Positions 34,250-46,983 of a stretch of 64,000 nucleotides of DNA are shown in pieces. Each line of letters begins with the position of its first letter. Positions within the stretch are counted from its first letter, which is position 1. The notes beneath the pieces are model-generated. The model saw only the letters and a program-made list of their open reading frames with translations, was not told the origin of the DNA and searched no databases. This DNA is from Symbiodinium natans (taxonomy: Eukaryota; Sar; Dinophyceae; Suessiales; Symbiodiniaceae), in NCBI GenBank assembly GCA_905221605.1, contig CAJNDS010002078.1:1-64000 (forward strand), read 5' to 3'. The translations under genes and the position numbers were made by a program.

Positions 34250-34792
34250 CTGAAGCAGGATGTAGCCGATACAGCGTTGAGGGTTTAGCATGACTGGTAA
34301 GATCAACCTGGGCCCTTTCACTCCAGAACTCTCCGGAACAGATCCAGGTCCCTCACCACACATCAAAAGTCAGATGCAGCACAGGCAGCTCCTGCAGCAA
34401 CAGGCATCTGACCATCTCTCGCGACGCATCAACCAAAGCTCTTCAGCAGACTCAGAAGCAGTTTGGGTGAAAACCCAGTCCCGCTTGGGCACGTCCACTT
34501 GCTGGGAATGTTCGCGCAGCCTAGTCAAATTCACCTCAATTGCAAGTTAAAGACTTAACAGTCTCATTCATTCATGACCGCGCTGTGCACTGCAACTCAC
34601 TGCAAGACAACTGCAAAGCAGCTCACTCAACAAGATGATGGAATGGATCGACTTGGAGGTGGACTTGATCATTGATAACGCGCGGGCAGAACTCCGGGGC
34701 ATCCGGGCAAAGCCTGAGATATGGCCAAACTCTCAGAACAAAGCCATCGACTAACTGTGCTGCTACGTCCTCGCAACATCCCCCACATAAGC

Positions 34793-34880
34793 GCCGCACA
34801 CGTACGTCCGGTTGTCTTTCCGCCGGGCATACAAGGCACCATCCTGGAACAGAGGCTTGACGAGACTTGCCTGCTTGACA
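34793..34880 (-). CDS. Candidate exon upstream of GT61, unknown
   Basis: After the acceptor TTCCAG|GATGG the frame reads DGALYARRKDNRTYVCGAYV and GDVAR. It reads as real protein, in the orientation and position for an upstream exon of the GT61 gene, but I cannot match it to the family. Confidence 0.35.
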
Positions 34881-34978
34881 CGTAAATGCATTCTTCCCCC
34901 GCCTTCTCTCCTGGACCCAAGAAGAAACAGCCGTCCTGCACCGTGCTCGAGATGGCTCAAGGGTAATTGAGCATCAAT

Positions 34979-35062
34979 GCGCCCCTCACCCCTCCCCTCC
35001 TCACCCTCACCCCTCGCCTCCCCTCATGCCCCCTCGTCCCCCTCCCCACACCCCCGCCCCCA
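34979..35062. repeat. Polypyrimidine CCCCTC tract
   Basis: About 84 bp of C-rich sequence with T/A interruptions (CCCCTCACCCCTCCCC type). Confidence 0.85.
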
Positions 35063-35370
35063 GTGAGTAGCAATCACAACAGCAAATCTTGTTTAGAACG
35101 GCACTGACAGGGAATAGGACGATCAGTCAATGAAGTAGGGAGGGGAGGGGGTCCAAACAAGCACAAAGATAGATGATGCTTCATCACATATTGTGGATGG
35201 TGGCGTTGCTTGGCGCATGCTGTGTTATCACTAGTATGTACATGTAGTCCCAACTGAAAATGCCGCGGTAAAGGGTTCATATCAGAAATGACAAGACAAA
35301 ACGGATGCATGAACTTGAAAGAGCACAGAACAACCACCACAATCAGACCCAGGTCTCCTTGAGGGAGCCG

Positions 35371-35601
35371 CTAATGACATGCGGAACTGGCATTCCCAGG
35401 GGTGGTCCCCACTTGTCCAAGTGAGGCCTCAAGAGGCAAATCGACTCGAAGAATCATTTCACGGCGAGCCCAGGCAATCAAGGTGACCGCTGTCATGTGC
35501 AGGCTCTTTTCAAGTGAGTCGTTGACGGAAGCTGGGGGAACGTATGCCATACCCAGGATGGATTCCCATTCCTGCACAGACAGCGGAAGTCGGCGCGGCA
35601 A
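35371..35601 (-). CDS. Candidate exon, unknown gene
   Basis: A 76-codon open stretch preceded by CTGTGCAG|G and reading EWESILGMAYVPPASVNDSL, KSLHMTAVTLIAWARREMIL, RVDLPLEASL. Composition is protein-like and the orientation matches the cluster. No domain recognised. A further upstream stretch at about 35612-35750 (SQDLGATPGSEAASTLMETW) may belong to the same gene. Confidence 0.35.
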   Translation of the reverse strand: MPRRLPLSVQEWESILGMAYVPPASVNDSLEKSLHMTAVTLIAWARREMILRVDLPLEASLGQVGTTPGNASSACH

Positions 35602-35859
35602 TTGACGGCGGAAAGCCCTTCAATGTCCTACACACGCTGGGGATCACGGGCTGAGGCGCTTGCAAAGTCACTGTTCCAGGTCTCCATGAGCGTGGAAGCC
35701 GCTTCTGAGCCTGGAGTCGCTCCCAGGTCTTGGGAGACAGTGATCAAAGCTGCTCAAAAAAGTTGCCTCCTCGCATGCCGGAGTAACAGAATACAGCACA
35801 ACAGGTCCTCACACCAAAACCATCCCCGGGTCAAGTGGGCCTGGATCTGAATCTTGGGA

Positions 35860-37290
35860 GGATCAGGCATCACCTCGCACGTCCGTGACGTGGTGACTTA
35901 CTTTATAGGTGGACCCCTCCAGGGTGTTTGCAGACAACTGCAACAAGCAGAGGCCACGAACCAGTGCCCGAAGCAACCACAGCAGTTTAAGTCCAACCCA
36001 GCCTTCCACATTGTGAAGGGGAGCACTGCGGGATCGCTCTTTGTCTCCTCAACAACTCTGTCACCTGCCGAGACTCCACGCAAAGACGCAGCCCCTGCCG
36101 TGCTCAAATCTGCAGATGCGGATGGAGCTACGAGTATCATCTCCCACTCGCTAGCTCGGGGCCTTCTTTTTTGCGAATCTTTAGAACGGACAGGTACTCG
36201 GTGATGTACTCCTTTGGTACCTAAGCACAAGCATGTGAAAACCATGTTCAGCACCAAAGCGCCTCAGAAGCTTTCTCCGTCGATCGAGCTGAGGTTGAGG
36301 CGTACAGCTTCGGATCGGAGGTGAGATGCAGTCTCGAAATGTTGCCGGGCACGAGCACACCGCAGTCCTCGTCAGGTCAAGCGATCATGCTTGACTGTGA
36401 AAGGCGCACGTTGTACGGTCCTGCCAAGGACTCAACAAGCACCGTTGTATCCTAAGCATGACGCCTTCAAAGGGTTCATGTCCAGGATGTTGCACACGAG
36501 AGATGGGGTCCTGAGCACGTGCATTCTGAGTTTCGAGAATGCAATGGCAATATTGCTTCGATGAAGCACTGTCAAAACCCCGGAACTGGCTGGCGCCGGC
36601 GGACACTGGCCACCGGTTTCAACCACGAAAATGCAGGTAGGCAGGTGGCTGCGGGTAAAGAGGATAAACCGCGACGGTGACAATGGCAGGCTTGGTCGTA
36701 CATACCGTTTGCGCTGAGGCCGTCACCCATAGGGACCAAGCCCAGCCGTGGCATTGTCCCACAGAACTCGCTGCGATGGGATTTTGCTGGGTTGCCCAGC
36801 GTTGCTCACGGCCTTGGGTCTGTGCACTGCTCCGTTGCTGGGCCATCCCTACGAGCGCAAAGTACCACAAGACAAGTCACCATAGTGAGGCTTGCCCTGC
36901 TTTTGCGGGCCGAGACTCAACTAAGTGATCACGGGTTGGGCGTTGGGGAGTAACTGCTCTGGCCACGACGCAACCGCTGCTTGTCCAGTTCTACACAGCT
37001 GCAAAGCAGCTTGTAAAGTTGTAAAGCTGCAGATGCCGAGCTGTGCACAAAGATGGCCGGACCGCGAGCCCAAACGAGAACCTTCGCAGAAAGCTTGCTA
37101 TGGCATCACTCCAAAAGCGCGGTTTCTCGGGGCCTGGTGGTCCATGTAAACGGGAATGGATTTGAAGGCATGGAGGCCGTTGGTGCGCTGCCGGACCCAC
37201 AGCACCTCTGCATGAGGAATGAAAAAAAGCCGATATCGGAACACGCAGACAGTTCAGGATATTTGTGCTATTGATGCGATGAACTCCCCG
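35860..37290. other. Stretch between the unknown gene and amylase
   Basis: Minus-strand fragments such as PKEYITEYLSVLKIRKKEGP (about 36152-36220) and RQRTNGLHAFKSIPVYMD (about 37140-37200) look exon-like but cannot be tied to a family. The latter could be a C-terminal amylase exon. Confidence 0.25.
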
Positions 37291-37296
37291 GATCTG

Positions 37297-40200
37297 CAAC
37301 AGTCAACTTCAGCTGCCTTCTTGATGAGCTGGTAGGTTGAGGTGGATGTGTTGTAGCCTCGCATGGACGCTTGTACTACGCTTGTGCTGTGTCCGTTGGC
37401 CTAACAACAGCTTTGTGCAAAGTCATGGGAAGTGGGAGGCCCCGGCCGTGATGCCACAAAGGCTGCCTCCAGTTGTCCACCTTCCACAACTGGCTTGCAG
37501 AGCGGGAATACTCGCCAACCATCGCACAAAGAAACTAAGGGCATTTTTTGCTTGCCCAGACATTAGCGTGCTACTGTGCATGATGATGGCGGCCTTCAGC
37601 GGATCGGAATAATTCAGACCTCGGACACGCAAGCAGCTGAAGAGCCTCTTGCCTCTTGCGGACCAACCTGTGTCTGTCCACATATGGGTCTGCCTGAATC
37701 CTGCATGCAAGGCTTCATGCACACAGAAACTTGAATCCTGGAAGGATGCCTGACATGGACTTCCTTGGGATCATCCCATGAAGAAGTAATTCTAAGATGC
37801 AGGCGCCCACGAGCATTCTGCTCCGAGCCGAAGAGAAGGGCCGGCAATCCCTCCATGCCCATCATCTCAGCTCAGCTGCTGATGACAGCCACTCGTTGAT
37901 AGCCCACCAAGCTTGAAGAAATGACATCCTATTGAATCCTCTGCCGAGGTCACAGAACCCGGAAAGGGCTGTAGGATGCGGTAGGAAGTGCAGCACAGCA
38001 CTGAGCAAAGAACCGACAGCAGTGCATTGTGGTAAAGCCTCGGCTTCAACTTTCCTGAAATAATGCATATGGATTATATGCTTACCAAGTCTACCGTCAG
38101 CCGCTGCTGGGCCCTTGTCCGGGCTCCTTGCGCCAGCATTGTTGCCTCGGGCACGCCGCCACCCTCGCCGATCCGATACAGAAAGCGTGGCCTTAGGGCT
38201 ATCAGACCAGGATTGGCTGCAGGACCGGCTGATTGATGGCGCGTAGAGGAAGAGGTCTTGCACAACAGCGCCCTTTTTGAAGGCACTCTCTGCCTAGCTT
38301 GCAAGCTGTCGAGTCGGGGACAGGTCGTTGTTGTCCAAGAAGTTCAACATCAGGCGGCCCTGGCGGCAACGACACAAACCCAAGCCTCTGGTCCATCTGA
38401 GCACGTGTATGTCCTTTTGGAGGGACTTAGGAGGAACTTCAGTTGGGTGCTCTGCTTGCACAGCAGATTTACGCATGCTTTACTCAACCATGGCAAGCTG
38501 ATGTCTCCTGCCGTAAGCGGGAGATTTTGTCCTACCCAACTCGTCCCTCAAACTGATCGCATCCCGCCTGAGCCTTGGGCGACTGCTTGACGATCCAATC
38601 GCCGAGGGCAGACATAGGCTTCTGCTTCGGGCCAGGAACGAAGATGTCCTGCTAGTGCATAGGTGAGAGGTGGACTTGGTGGTTCGCCCTTTGCAGTGCA
38701 TGTTGTATGGCTCGTGTGCAGCATCTACTCGGCTGGGTAGGTCCTTCAGCACAAAGTAGAGAGGATAATTGTAGACTGCCCCGTAATCTCCGGTGGCGTA
38801 GCCCGAGACGTAGGCCATGTCTGTGTTCACGACCTTCACAGACGGGAAGGTATGCTTTGCCGCATGGCCCCGCATTGCTGTCGATTTACAAGCCGCCACT
38901 TCTGCGAAACTCATGGCAACTCAATGGGAAGGAAGGGCAGCGATTGAAGCAGTGTTCAGCCAAATCGTCCTAGGCCAAATCGTCTTAGACTCCTAAGCCA
39001 TTAAACACCCCCTTAGACTCGTGCCTCATAATAGGCAGGAATCGGCGGGCCAGTCTCCGGGATGTGGTTCAAAAAGTTCCTGTTCATGGTCTTAGGGCCC
39101 CCAAAATGTGTTCTGGGTGGTAGGATGCCCATCTGTCAGACGGGCTCACTGTCAACAACATCTACCTAGGGCAACTGGGAAACATAAAGGTAAAGTTGAA
39201 GGCCAAGCCTCTTCGCACAAGATCTTCCAAGGTCCGCACAGCACAAAATGCAAACAACCCCAAACCACAACTATCAGCATCGTCTTCGGGCAGGAGGCTG
39301 ATCATCTTGCCAGAGAATTGCTTCTTTGGAGAGGATTCCTTGAACTAATTTTTCTGTCGGTCCGGTCCTGTTGATGTGTCTTGCGGCATCCACGCGAATA
39401 CCGTCGAACCCGTACTTGTCCACATGGTCTCGCCTCTGCTTCGGGCTAGCTGTATCGGTGCGGGGTTCCCAGTGTTAGGTGGCGTCAGATGACCACTTCA
39501 CACTCCAACGTGGTGAGGCGTGGTGCATCAATAAACGTGCTGCTAAGCTGCACCCACTGCATCAGGCCCTGCCACACCACCGGATTCTCGTGGTTGAAAT
39601 CCGGCAGCCCGTACAGCTTGCAGTCTCAGCGCACGGCTGTTTCTGAGGAGAACAGTCAGGTGAAGATAGCACGAAGAAGACCCGGCATGTCATTCGTCAC
39701 TAAAATATGGAAACCCTGAAATACGTTCTGCGATCAGGCATGTCGGAGCAGGTTTCACTCGATCCCCCTTCGTTTTCGCAATGCAAGGCATCATACACTT
39801 TTCATGACATGTCTCTGGTCCTGCAGACCTTCTAGCTCAGCCTTTGGCGCTCGAGGAAGTAGGAGCCTCGTTCATAGTCGGAGTCGTGGATGAGGCCTGC
39901 AGCCGACGAGACAGTGGCAAAAAATCGTTCGCAGCAATGGTTTGAGCTCAGCCTTCAGCTTGTGTTGACTTGCGATCATGTTACGCAGATGCATCACGAA
40001 TTTGTTGAAACAGCAGCCAGTAAAAACAGCAAGCTCTGAGATCACAGCTGCAGTTGTCTGAATGATAGTGCTCAGGCTTGTCAAAAGGCTTGAGGAGTGA
40101 CCTGAAATGGACAACAGTGGCAGATGAGCGATTCCTCATGCAAGCTTAAGCAGGGACATCTTGGCCAGCTGCACATCATGAGGGTTGCTTGCGTTGACCT

Positions 40201-40955
40201 TCTGGGACCCTGCATGGTTCCTTGGCCGGTCTGACTCAAGAGCGATCGTTGCTGAAGCATGTCATGATGTCCCAGAACTCTGATGCTGCCAACGGGCATG
40301 TTCACATCAACGATGACCTTCATCTTCCGCTCATGGAGCAAGATCACCATCTCCCGCACATCTTCCTTTTCAACAAACGACGGGCTCATCAAGCTGCTCT
40401 TACATAGAGCCATTCGTAGTGCCTGCGCAGCTATTTCATCAGCAGTCTATTTGCGCTGTCCTCCGTGCCATAGGCAGGATTGACCTTGTTGAGGTCCTTT
40501 GTCCAGTAGCCATGGTAGCCGTGGGGCATCTGGCCACCAAGCAACAGCCGTCATACGGGTCGCTCAAACGCCTTCTACGAAGCTGCACCTGCGAACACAG
40601 AAAGAAAACTGACCACAGCCTGGTCCACGATCGGGGACAAAACGATGCCATCCACACCCAGCTCCTGCCATTTCTTTGCCACAAGATGCAATCTTGATCC
40701 TGGCAATTGCCAGAAGCCGGCAGCTGCTGTATTCCCGGCAGAGTTGAACTGCAGCCACCTCCAGGTAGCTGACTTTGTCCATGATACCAGGGATGCTTCC
40801 ACCGCAGTACTCGTTCCTGAACACAGGCATACTTTAGACTCGTGCCCATCCAGATGCTCGTCCAGCAAAGCCGAATCCAAGGCAAGCAGCAACTTCTCGC
40901 AGTGTTTGGGCTTGGTCGTGGCAAAGCGATCGATCAGGATCTGATACATTGCCAC
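37297..40955 (-). CDS. GH13 alpha-amylase, multi-exon (N- and C-termini unresolved)
   Basis: Hydrolyses alpha-1,4-glucan; whether it is secreted cannot be told because the first exon is not found. Family landmarks appear in order on the minus strand (exon limits approximate): 40897-40955 (AMYQILIDRFA), 40759-40816 (NEYCGGSIPGIMDKVSYLE), 40620-40664 (ELGVDGIVLSPIVDQ), 40461-40529 (GYHGYWTKDLNKVNPAYG), 40296-40405 (EDVREMVILLHERKMKVIVD, region I), 40050-40101 (LLKPFDKPEHYHSDNC), 39845-39895 (DSDYERGSYFLERQ), 39548-39621 (LYGLPDFNHENPVVWQGLMQ), 39370-39428 (GFDGIRVDAARHI, region II with the nucleophile Asp), 38741-38833 (VVNTDMAYVSGYATGDYGAV then YNYPLYF), 38310-38365 (LMLNFLDNNDLSP, region IV), 37800-37856 (GLPALLFGSEQN), 37297-37359 (GYNTSTSTYQLIKKAAEVD). 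Region IV has NND instead of the usual NHD. Donors include GC (after PIVDQ). Confidence 0.85.
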
Positions 40956-41167
40956 CTGGCAACTCCACGCTGCATGTTACACTCCACGCTGTATGTCTCT
41001 TTTGCTCAGATGGCATTTGGCTAAACAAGGGCCCAAGAGATCACCAAAAAATGCGCCTGGGGCCAGGCCCAAGACCCGGTAGGGAGGTTGTTCCACTCCT
41101 TGAAACGAAGGGGGTGGCTCTCACAAACTGGGTGGGTTGAGAGCTCTAGTAAAAAATGTAAACAGAG

Positions 41168-41215
41168 TTTCAGGATTTTTTTTTTTTGGGGGGGGGGGGG
41201 GGTGGGGAGGTTTTC
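41168..41215. repeat. Homopolymer T12-G15 tract
   Basis: A T run directly followed by a G run. Frames through it are Phe/Gly artefacts. Confidence 0.9.
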
Positions 41216-43639
41216 AGCCTTTGCAACTTGGGGCTTCGGGCAGGTTCAAAGCTCTCGTGGCATTTGGGGTTTCTGGGTTGTGCCGTGGCAGATGTGGCGG
41301 CAGCGGATGTCCTGCTGAGAGGTGTTGTCCGGCATGTCCCACCTCAACTTCGCAGATGTCTCCATGTCTGTGATCAAGTCTGTTTTTGCTGGCTGCTGCA
41401 TGGATGTGACAAACACGCACAGTGGATGGGCGAAATGCAGAACACAGTTGCAGGTAGCAAGCAACCGGATGATGCGATTCCGAATTCCTTCAGACACTCG
41501 GGCTTGGGTGCCTTCGGATCTCTGGTCAACAGATGAACAGATGGGCTCCCTAGATGGGTAACTTGGATGGGCAACTTGGATTGGCATTTACGGCATTAGA
41601 CCCCCACAGTTCCCCAAGACCGCGGCACGCTCCGAGTGAGAGCTCCGAGTCGGGAGGCTTCCTGCAAACGCTCGGAACAAGTGGAGCTTCAAGGTCTGCC
41701 TCCGTGTTAGCCACTGATTCCCCGTTTTGAAAGAAGATCAAACCGGACTTCCAACAGCCCGTGATGGCTGCTGGTCAGTGCCTGGATGTCGGGCTCATCT
41801 TTGTCCTGGTGGCAGGAATTCACAGGATTCTGAAAGCAGTCGTAGCGATTTTGAGCCTCAGAGAATGATATTTTAGCTGCCAGGCCAGGTACCCGCCCAC
41901 CTTGATGTAGGTTTGGTTGAAGAGCTTCTTGTTACACGCGATCTCCCTGGTGCCGCAATACTTGCCGCACCTCAGATGCTGAGCCCTCGGAACATGGCTG
42001 CACTCGGAGCTGCGCGCCCTTGCATTGTGACCATTTTCTCCGTCTGAATCTTTGAGAGCGCAGCCACTGGCACTGGCTTCGATGTCCATTGCAAGTATCT
42101 TGGCCAGGGGGGGTCGAGGAGGGAGGTTACCGAGAGGCATGGGGTCCATGAGGGGAGCAGGTACTCTTGTGTAGCAAATTCTAGCATCATAGGCTAAAGG
42201 CCAGGCTTGCACTTTGGCTCAATGCAAGTCCCAGCGTGGGAAGATGCGATCACAGGAAACATCGGAAACATCCGGCTACCTGAGATTCGAGATCACGGCT
42301 GACATCTTCATGCCGGATGCAGCTGTCCACCTCGAGTGGCCACTCGCTGCAAGAGCTGTTCTGCCTGGCAGCTACCCCAGACATGGCCTGCATGTGGAAG
42401 AACTGCCAAACGAGGACCGTGTGCCATTCCTGCATCGCGAAGACGCAAAATCAAGCAAGGACCCTGCAGGTGACCCTTTAAGACGTTCTCAGATGTTTGG
42501 TCTTTAGTTGGCTCCTCGTTGCTGCTGCACTTCCCTGGAAAGCACATCTTCATGTTCCTAAGAGATGCACGGTGACACGAGTGAGCACCTTACGCAGCTT
42601 TGTGTATAAGGCGGCATATAGCTGACCAGTGGTGGCCTGCATGCAACGTTCGACTTTTGGGGATCTGGCGGAGGCTTCCCTGTCCACGAGCAGGAGTGCA
42701 GCACATTGTAGCCTCATCGCAGGTTCGACGATTGAATGCAAGCCCAAGACCTGGGGGGTACAAAGAAAAGATACCAGTACCAAGCGCACCTGTCGATTCC
42801 CAGCCGGTGTTGTGCAGCATGCCGCCGCCCACCTCTGAACAAAAAGAATTGTCAAATTGAGCTTCGGCAAAAGTGCCTCAAGTCTTGGAGCCCCACGCAC
42901 GAGTTCCACTTCTTGTCCAAGAACCTCAGAAGAAGAAGGATGAAAAAGGATACCGCTCTCTGCCTTCTTGTGAGGGAGCTTTTTCCGGCGAGTCAGCTCC
43001 AAAACGACAACCCAAGAGCGCCCCTATTGATTACCAGGAGGCTGCAGCTTCATCTTGAACTTCTTGTTCTTGCAGTACTGGGTCAGGAAAGACCTGTGTC
43101 AAAATCGGCGCGCGCCACAGGCGTGTCACGCAACTGTGTAGCATCACAACATCGGACTGTAGATGTGGGGTCCGTGCTGCTCTGGCATCGCAAAGTGGTG
43201 CTGCTCATCTGCCAGCACCTTCCCAAGGATCTGAGCCGAACTGCGGGCTCGAAATATGCAGCTCGGACCGTAGGGGAACACTTCGGAGAGTGGTTCGGGA
43301 CATAACATCGAAGTTCAGCCTGCAGGATGTGCGCCAATCGCTGCCCCGAAGGTGTGACCACCATGACACCTTACAAGAAGTCTGAACACTCTGAGCAGTC
43401 TGAGCAAAGAGAGCAGATGTCATCGTGCCCCTCCTGCGTTCATGAACCGTGAGTCTCCATCACCTGCAGGTGCCAAGAACGAGTCACCAGGGGAGGGGGA
43501 AGACTGAACACACAGCTCGTACAGCCTACGTGTGGACCACCACACGACATCCAAAGAACCGAGAGCCGCGCGCACCGCGCACAGCGGAGCGCTGCATTCC
43601 GCGAAGATCTTCCCGGGACCTTAGACGCTACTAAAAGAC

Positions 43640-43680
<41 letters not shown>

Positions 43681-44110
43681 GAGAGAGAGAGAGGAGCGAG
43701 AGAGGCAGAGGCTTCTGGGGCCTTGGGGGGCATGGGGCCACTCGATTCTTGCGCTTGTGAGGTCATTGAGTCATTCGTTCATTGTGAGCTGCACTGCTCC
43801 TGACTCTTCAAGGCTGCGGCTCTCTGCATCGACATCGAACACCATGTCCGTGTCCATCAATGCAACTTGGGAGTACTCGGTCATCCGCCAGACCTGGGCC
43901 AGTCAACGTGGGAGTGAGCGTTAGGTCCGCGAGGTGACAGCAGGCAGATTGAGACAAGGGAGTCACCCATGTGGAGCAGATCAGGAGCGTGCCGCGAACT
44001 TGTTCATGACGCCGCTCCACCGTTGATGGATGACCTGGGTCAGAAGTTCAGAAGCATTTAGAAGCATTTAGAAGCATTTAGAAGCGCTGGACATTTCTAG
44101 CTTCGGCACG
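41216..44110. other. Upstream of amylase, exons uncertain; includes a (GA)n microsatellite
   Basis: The missing amylase 5' exons should lie here. Possible fragments on the minus strand include RCGKYCGTREIACNKKLFNQ at about 41920-41980 and LPKLNLTILFVQ near 42850, neither assignable. (GA)n occupies about 43642-43693. A 10-bp unit AGAAGCATTT is repeated about four times near 44045-44090. Confidence 0.35.
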
Positions 44111-44114
44111 TCAC

Positions 44115-44518
44115 CTGCAGGGGGCGTTTCCGTAGACCCCGGTGCAGCCGAAGCACGGGGTCCGCATCCATGACCACAGGCATGGGGATAGGATCCGTGT
44201 AGTAAATCTTAACCTCAGGTCGACGACCCAAGACGACCCAAGATCGGAGGCAGAAGATGTCAGAGGCTTAAGAATCTTAAGAGCGTCTCTCTGGAGGTCT
44301 GAGGTGGCTTTGGCCCGGACCCCATCGCGCATCAGGATCTCCAGGTGCAGCTTGGGGGTCTTGTCCTTTTCCATTGAGAGCTGCTCAGTCTCAAGTGCCA
44401 ATGCCCTATAGGTGCTCGATAGGTTTGCCCGGGCATGGCACGACCATGTTCTTGGGCACAATCGCCAGGATGTCCTGATCAATATTTGGCCCTTCGGGCT
44501 TGACAGCAACTTTGGTAA
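44115..44518 (-). CDS. Three candidate exons of an unrecognised gene
   Basis: Successive minus-strand segments read as protein with splice-like edges: about 44412-44518 (VAVKPEGPNIDQDILAIVPK then NMVVPCPGKPIEHL), about 44280-44389 (EQLSMEKDKTPKLHLEILMR then DGVRAKATSDLQRDALK), and 44115-44213 (EVKIYYTDPIPMPVVMDADP then VLRLHRGLRKRPLQ), the last bounded by GACCTGAG|GTTAAG and CTGCAG|GTGACG. I do not recognise the family. They could be 5' exons of the amylase gene 3 kb downstream or a separate gene. Confidence 0.42.
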
Positions 44519-44913
44519 ATGTTGTCCGACTCAAGCTTCTGACGGGATAACCATGTTAACAAAGTAGCACGGCGCATAGTGAGCACACGGATGCCTGAAT
44601 TGCTCCGGCGGCCCTCATCGACTTCACAAGCACTCGCACCTGGGACATGCAGCACTGCTTGTGACAGAGCTGCGCAGACTGCCGTGCCGATGGTCTCTTT
44701 TGCTGGCAACAAGCCCAAAAATCAAAACAGGCTCTGTGAAAGCTGAGTCCCGCTGCCGAGATCAAATTTTCAGAGCTGTCCCCATAGAAGAGAAAGGCAA
44801 ACGCCTGGTGCTGCAGCCAGCTTCAAACTGGCTTCGATAGCAACCCTCACCACAGCGAAACATCGGCATGCAAAGCCAAATACCTGGAACCCTGTCGGCA
44901 CATGGGGACCCAG

Positions 44914-45116
44914 CGGGGATTTCTACAAACTCACGATTCATGCCATCTATGCCATCATGTACCTCGGTGGACTTGTCGCAGTGGTCTCCGCCTCAGCGGT
45001 TGACGAGAGGTTTCGGCTACTCACTGCTGTCGTGGGCCTGCGGGAATTCACCCAACTGAAACGATGGGTTCTTGTCACGGGCGAAGAAGAAAACAGATCA
45101 GCGGAGCACAAGGAGG
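44914..45116 (+). CDS. Candidate plus-strand exon with a membrane segment
   Basis: The frame reads NPVGTWGPSGDFYKLTIHAI then YAIMYLGGLVAVVSASAV, followed by a charged stretch, and reaches a strong donor (AAGGAG|GTGAGA) at about 45116. The hydrophobic segment suggests a membrane protein. It would be the only plus-strand gene in the cluster, which lowers confidence. Confidence 0.28.
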
Positions 45117-45119
45117 TGA

Positions 45120-46890
45120 GAGCATCTGTGGAGCGAAAGTGACGAATAAAAAAACACATGGACAAGAAGAGCCCATCAAGCAGCAATCTTAAGAGTAGAA
45201 GTACTGCTAGGCTGCTAGGACCCCCCTACTGTCAGACTATCAGGCTGAGAGCACCGAGAGCTGGGCCAACACCGAAGTCACAGGTGCATTTCCCCCAGCG
45301 GCAAGTACCTCGTCCACACCTGCCCAAGAAAGCTAAGACTCGAGCTGGAGAATGTTGCGCGCAATCAGATTACAAGAGAATATGCGCTGGATGTTCCGAG
45401 CAAGACAGCTTGAAAGCGCGTATTCTGTGCTTTGAGGCCGCAGCGACATGGACTCACAGAGGGTGTCATTCCTTAGAACAAGACATGAACAATCAAGCAC
45501 CGTTCTGCCCCAAGAACACGTCTGCGAATCGACTTCGAAGCCCTGCTGGTGCTTCTACTGTGCTTGCCAAAAGGCCTGCAAGTGCCATCCAGAGATCCAG
45601 CAGAGCGGAAGCAGATGGAGTTCCCAATCTGGAGCCAGGGGGCAACTCACAGTGCCATCTGAAGCCTGGACATATATGATCATATACATAGTCTGCCTAG
45701 TCTAGCCGGCTTGGGGCCCCGACGTACGAGGGTTCTCCGCTTTCCCCCTTAGCGTGGCTGATGGTCTTGCACTGCTCGTCCTGCAGTGCCGAGTTCGAGG
45801 ACAGTGGGCTAAGTTTGCAAGGTCACAGACTATGTGAAAGTGGCAGGGCAGGGCTGGCATTGTCCAACTGACAGCTGTTCATTTTCGTTTGTACTCATCC
45901 GTCTCCGCCTGCCTCCCGGCAGTAGCCAGGCCATTTCTTCATACACTGGCCTTTGACCTTCACACATCAGAAGTCTATTGAAGGCCCTGAATTCAACGGA
46001 CATGCTTCAGGCATCAAGAAGCACGGCAGGGGCGGTCTCTGTCCGCTCAGGGATCAAGGCAACGCTCGCAGCTTGGTGCCTCCCATCCCTTCGCATTGTG
46101 CGTGTCGATCTCGGTGCCAGCTTTGCCTCGGAGCTGCCAGGCCGACTCCCCCCTGCGATACCCTGCGATGCTCGGCCAAACCCCCAGAACCCAACCTCAT
46201 CCGAAAAATGAGCTCTTGGGAGCGCGCAGAACAAAGGGCAGTATGCCTCATCTGCGTCCTGCACCGAAGCTACCGGACACCTACAGCGTCCCGGTGCCAT
46301 TTTTGTTACTAGCATCCCCAAGACTGACACCCAAGAACAACACCTACCAATCCATAGTAGGATCCCTACTACATACCCTCAGCCTTGCACGAACAATGAA
46401 CAAGTTCGCTTCGGCTTCCAACCGAGAGGTGTCTAGAACAAGCAGGCCAGGATGTGGTCTCCGTCCCCCTTTCCCAAGCCAACCCCCAGCCCTCCCCGGA
46501 TGCCCTCCTAGGTTTTTTCCTGGGACCGTTCCTGCAGCGCGCGCGAGCGCTTCCAATTGAACGTCTCCTGCTCTGCTCTGCTCTTCTGTTTAAGGGCCAG
46601 GCCTCAGAGCAGCAATCCTCCTCGGACCAGCACACGCCGCCTTCGCCAGACACGACCCGCTTCGGAATGGCGGAGGCAGCATACGCCTGGGGACATGCGG
46701 ACACACTGTCTCAACTCTGCAACATGACCTACCTTTCAAACATGTTGCTTGGGTCTCAGCGCTCACCAAACCCCACCAACCCGACTCAGCATGCGCACGC
46801 TCATGGCCTCGACATGGATCACCTCATGCTGTACCTGACAGGATTTTACACAAACTTCGTGCCGCACTGAGAGACACTGCGGAAAAGCAA
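45120..46890. other. Unassigned stretch
   Basis: Overlapping frames such as 45158-45679 (+) and 46454-46870 (+) have no recognisable domain. Confidence 0.3.
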
Positions 46891-46898
46891 ACTCTCGC

Positions 46899-46983
46899 CT
46901 TGGTTTGCAGGAGCTGGAAGTCTATCGCTGCCAGCTCATCCGCTTCCGCGAGCTCCACATCGGCCTGACCATGCTCGAGACCC
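46899..46983 (-). CDS. Candidate exon, unknown
   Basis: After GAAG|G the frame reads GLEHGQADVELAEADELAAI then DFQLLQTK and meets AAG|GC, a possible GC donor. Acidic helical composition. No family recognised. Confidence 0.3.
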
